Shown here: positions 24,042 to 25,095 of the stretch, one piece after another
How positions within the stretch are numbered: position 1 is the stretch's first letter
Layout of the letters: the number at the start of each line of letters is the position of its first letter
Assembly: GCA_900553515.1 (NCBI GenBank)
Contig: USDN01000040.1
Coordinates: forward strand, 1 to 25,095
Length of the DNA stretch: 25,095 nucleotides
Direction: 5' to 3'
Source of the DNA: an uncultured Blautia sp.
Lineage (GTDB): Bacteria; Bacillota; Clostridia; Lachnospirales; Lachnospiraceae
Notes under the pieces: generated by a model
What the model was told of the DNA's origin: nothing
Databases searched by the model: none
What the model saw: the letters and a program-made list of their open reading frames with translations, nothing else
Made by a program: the position numbers and the translations under genes

Positions 24042-24070
24042 ATAATAGCACATGCAAAAAAAGCACGCAA
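24042..24070 (-). promoter_or_regulatory. Promoter of the lacI-sensor-kinase-regulator unit
   Basis: On the minus strand, -35 TTGCGT (24065-24070) and -10 TATTAT (24042-24047) are 17 nt apart. The -35 box lies inside an arm of the inverted repeat at 24061-24084. A second TATAAT-like element lies closer to the gene but has no -35. Confidence 0.6.
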
Positions 24071-24084
24071 TAATACGCGTGCTT
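24061..24084. promoter_or_regulatory. Operator-like inverted repeat over the lacI promoter
   Basis: AAGCACGC and GCGTGCTT are perfect 8-bp arms separated by 8 nt. It overlaps the -35 box and shares its arms with the site in the iolC promoter (14918-14938). It is probably an autoregulatory site of the LacI-family protein. Confidence 0.6.
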
Positions 24085-24096
24085 TTCAAACAAAAA

Positions 24097-24124
24097 TATC
24101 ATTATAGAATTCTGTATCATTATA
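24097..24124. repeat. Two copies of TATCATTATA, 18 bp apart
   Basis: TATCATTATA occurs at 24097-24106 and 24115-24124, just upstream of the lacI promoter. It could be a regulator site or chance in AT-rich DNA. Confidence 0.3.
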
Positions 24125-24158
24125 TGATCTTTCTTATCGTTTTGACTGCTAATTAATT

Positions 24159-24566
24159 TTACTCCGTTTTCCGTAAAATTGTAAATAAATAAATCAGAGC
24201 CCCTGCAATGGCAATATGTGTCAGCCCTGCAATTCCGGATATTGCTGCATCGGCTCCCCGGGATAATTCTGTTCCCAGAGTCTGGAAAATACCACGAACG
24301 ATCATCACCACCATCATAAGAGGAAGTGCCACATTGTAGATCATGTAAAATTTATGAAAACCTTTTTGTTTCATAAGATTAGTTACTTTAGCGGCAAGAC
24401 CCAGAAACAGAAATACCATAGTACCAAGTACCATCAGGTGTACATGTGCAAATGCCAGTGTTGTTCTCCCTGTAAAGCCATTAAATTTGGTAAACTCTCT
24501 GTAAAAGACTCCTGCAGCCATGGCAGCCAGAAAATATCCAAATGCTGTATTCCATAATTTTTTCAT
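24159..24566 (-). CDS. Small four-helix membrane protein, DUF2871-like
   Basis: A 135-residue protein with four hydrophobic helices (about 8-26, 34-58, 72-92 and 106-130). It has a conserved-looking YREFTKFNGFTG loop and a FAHVHLMVLG stretch with a His-x-His pair in helix 2. This pattern matches my memory of the DUF2871 family of Firmicutes, whose function is unknown. Paired membrane histidines could bind a metal or heme, but nothing here shows it. AAAGGAC is 10 nt before the ATG at 24566. It is transcribed alone from a consensus promoter overlapped by a palindrome, so it is probably under a dedicated repressor not encoded in this window. Confidence 0.75.
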   Translation of the reverse strand: MKKLWNTAFGYFLAAMAAGVFYREFTKFNGFTGRTTLAFAHVHLMVLGTMVFLFLGLAAKVTNLMKQKGFHKFYMIYNVALPLMMVVMIVRGIFQTLGTELSRGADAAISGIAGLTHIAIAGALIYLFTILRKTE

Positions 24567-24593
24567 TTGTTTTTCGTCCTTTCTTTTATGTTG

Positions 24594-24606
24594 TGAACAA
24601 TGTTCA
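24594..24606. promoter_or_regulatory. Palindromic operator at the DUF2871-like gene
   Basis: TGAACA-A-TGTTCA is a perfect 6-1-6 palindrome. It begins at the last base of the -10 box and covers the transcription start. The size and position suit a TetR/MarR/GntR-type repressor; which one is unknown. Confidence 0.6.
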
Positions 24607-24634
24607 TTATAAGATCTAAAATCATTTTTGTCAA
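24606..24634 (-). promoter_or_regulatory. Consensus promoter of the DUF2871-like gene
   Basis: On the minus strand TTGACA (24629-24634) and TATAAT (24606-24611) are both perfect, with a 17-nt spacer (24612-24628). Such a strong promoter is usually held in check, which fits the overlapping palindrome. Confidence 0.8.
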
Positions 24635-24641
24635 TATTTTT

Positions 24642-24656
24642 AGACTAAAATAGTCT
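24642..24656. repeat. Short inverted repeat upstream of the consensus promoter
   Basis: AGACTA-AAA-TAGTCT lies 7 nt upstream of the -35 box and is followed by T6 on the plus strand. It may be a protein site or a weak terminator; no upstream plus-strand gene needs one. Confidence 0.35.
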
Positions 24657-24788
24657 TTTTTGTTTGACCAAATTTTTATTCTGCTATATAAAAATATTTT
24701 CACTCAGACTAAAGAAGAAAGCGGACAAACCTCTTTCGAACTCCCTCAATCCTTGAGGTTTTTCCTCTCCGGCTTTTATTTTATATAC

Positions 24789-24817
24789 AAAAAAAACAGC
24801 TCCTCAGCTGCTTTTTT
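24789..24817 (-). terminator. Terminator after the rRNA operon
   Basis: On the minus strand CAGCT-GAGG-AGCTG (24797-24810) is followed by an 8-nt T run (24789-24796). The plus strand also has a T7 tail, so it can act in both directions. It lies about 200 nt past the 23S rRNA 3' end. Between it and the DUF2871-like promoter (24657-24788) I see nothing definite. Confidence 0.8.
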
Positions 24818-24846
24818 TATTGCACTTTCAAAACTACATACATGTT

Positions 24847-24933
24847 GACATTTGGAATCGTGTGACCATGCTTTTGCTCGAATGCGGTCACCTCATGACT
24901 CCGTCATTCGGTGCCTTTTGCTTCGCAAATGTC
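24847..24933 (-). other. Structured element in the post-23S spacer
   Basis: Outer arms GACATTTG (24847-24854) and CAAATGTC (24926-24933) are perfect complements. Inside are GTGACC / GGTCAC (24862-24867, 24886-24891) and ATGAC / GTCAT (24895-24899, 24903-24907), so a three-stem fold is possible. It does not match the 5S rRNA consensus I know, nor a tRNA. It is probably a processing or spacer structure of the rRNA transcript. Confidence 0.5.
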
Positions 24934-25014
24934 CAGTCCAGTTAAGAACCACTCCTTCACAAGCAAGCTTGTTCCGTCCTGTTTCTTTCCTGTCCTGACC
25001 GCTTTCTCGCTTTT

Positions 25015-25095
25015 TGGTCAAGCCCTCGACCTATTAGTAGCAGTCAGCTCCATACGTTACCGTACTTCCACCTCTGCCCTATCTACCTCGTCGTC
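25015..25095 (-). rRNA. rrl: 23S ribosomal RNA, 3' end (partial)
   Basis: Read on the minus strand, the last 80 bases match the conserved 3' terminus of bacterial 23S rRNA. Recognisable segments are GGAGCTGACTGCTACTAATA and GGTCGAGGGCTTGACC. The gene enters from the right edge, so the 5' part is outside the window. The exact 3' end is uncertain by a few bases. Downstream bases GGTCA can pair with the terminal TGACC, as in precursor processing stems. Confidence 0.93.

Noticed and set aside
24155..24180. AATTTTAC / GTAAAATT inverted repeat over the end of the DUF2871-like gene as a terminator
   Set aside because: The arms are AT-rich, the loop is 10 nt and no T run follows on the minus strand.
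24660..24848. 62-codon plus-strand open frame between the DUF2871-like promoter and the rRNA operon
   Set aside because: It runs through the rRNA terminator hairpin and low-complexity AT-rich DNA, with no ribosome site.
24820..25014. 5S rRNA or tRNA gene in the post-23S spacer
   Set aside because: I could not find the conserved 5S core (CCGAACACGGAAGTTAAG type) or a T-loop GGTTCGA with an acceptor stem on either strand.
1..25095. CRISPR arrays, insertion sequences, transposases, integrases or phage genes
   Set aside because: No regularly spaced repeats and no such proteins are visible; the window reads as an ordinary chromosomal catabolic region.

Overview
The window looks like a chromosomal segment of a low-to-moderate GC anaerobic Firmicute, most likely a Lachnospiraceae-type gut Clostridium. 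The grounds are an iron-sulfur L-serine dehydratase in two subunits, YesM/YesN-type two-component proteins, a GPH sugar transporter, strong AGGAGG ribosome sites and a Clostridia-like 23S rRNA end. The genus call is inference; no phylogeny was run.

Layout, left to right. Positions 56-5463 are a minus-strand housekeeping region. It holds a P-type cation ATPase behind a yybP-ykoY (Mn2+) riboswitch with its own attenuator, a small membrane-anchored NEAT-like protein, and cardiolipin synthase. Positions 5493-7834 are a plus-strand operon: serine dehydratase beta and alpha subunits and a HAD phosphatase. Positions 7812-24070 are a large minus-strand myo-inositol locus in three units. Unit A (14848 to 7812) is iolC-iolD-iolB-iron alcohol dehydrogenase-OFA family MFS transporter-iolJ. 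Unit B (18489 to 15139) is iolE-iolG-GPH transporter. Unit C (23980 to 18696) is a LacI-family regulator, a membrane-anchored sugar-binding-protein-like sensor, a YesM-type histidine kinase and a YesN/AraC-type response regulator. Positions 24159-24634 hold a small DUF2871-like membrane protein behind a consensus promoter with a palindromic operator. The right edge is the 3' end of a 23S rRNA gene on the minus strand, followed by a structured spacer and a terminator, with no 5S gene visible.

How it fits together. IolG, IolE, IolD, IolB, IolC and IolJ make a full route from myo-inositol to dihydroxyacetone phosphate and malonic semialdehyde. IolA, the usual CoA-acylating malonate-semialdehyde dehydrogenase, is absent from the locus. 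An iron-dependent alcohol dehydrogenase and an OFA-type organic-acid transporter sit between iolB and iolJ instead. I infer that malonic semialdehyde is reduced to 3-hydroxypropionate and exported, regenerating NAD+. This is a hypothesis.

Regulation appears to be split. Inverted repeats GCACGC-(8-9 nt)-GCGTGC lie in the promoter spacer of unit A and over the -35 box of unit C, so they are probably LacI-family operators. The unit B promoter lacks them and may instead be driven by the sensor-kinase-response-regulator trio, which resembles the XylFII-LytS-YesN type of extracellular sugar sensing.
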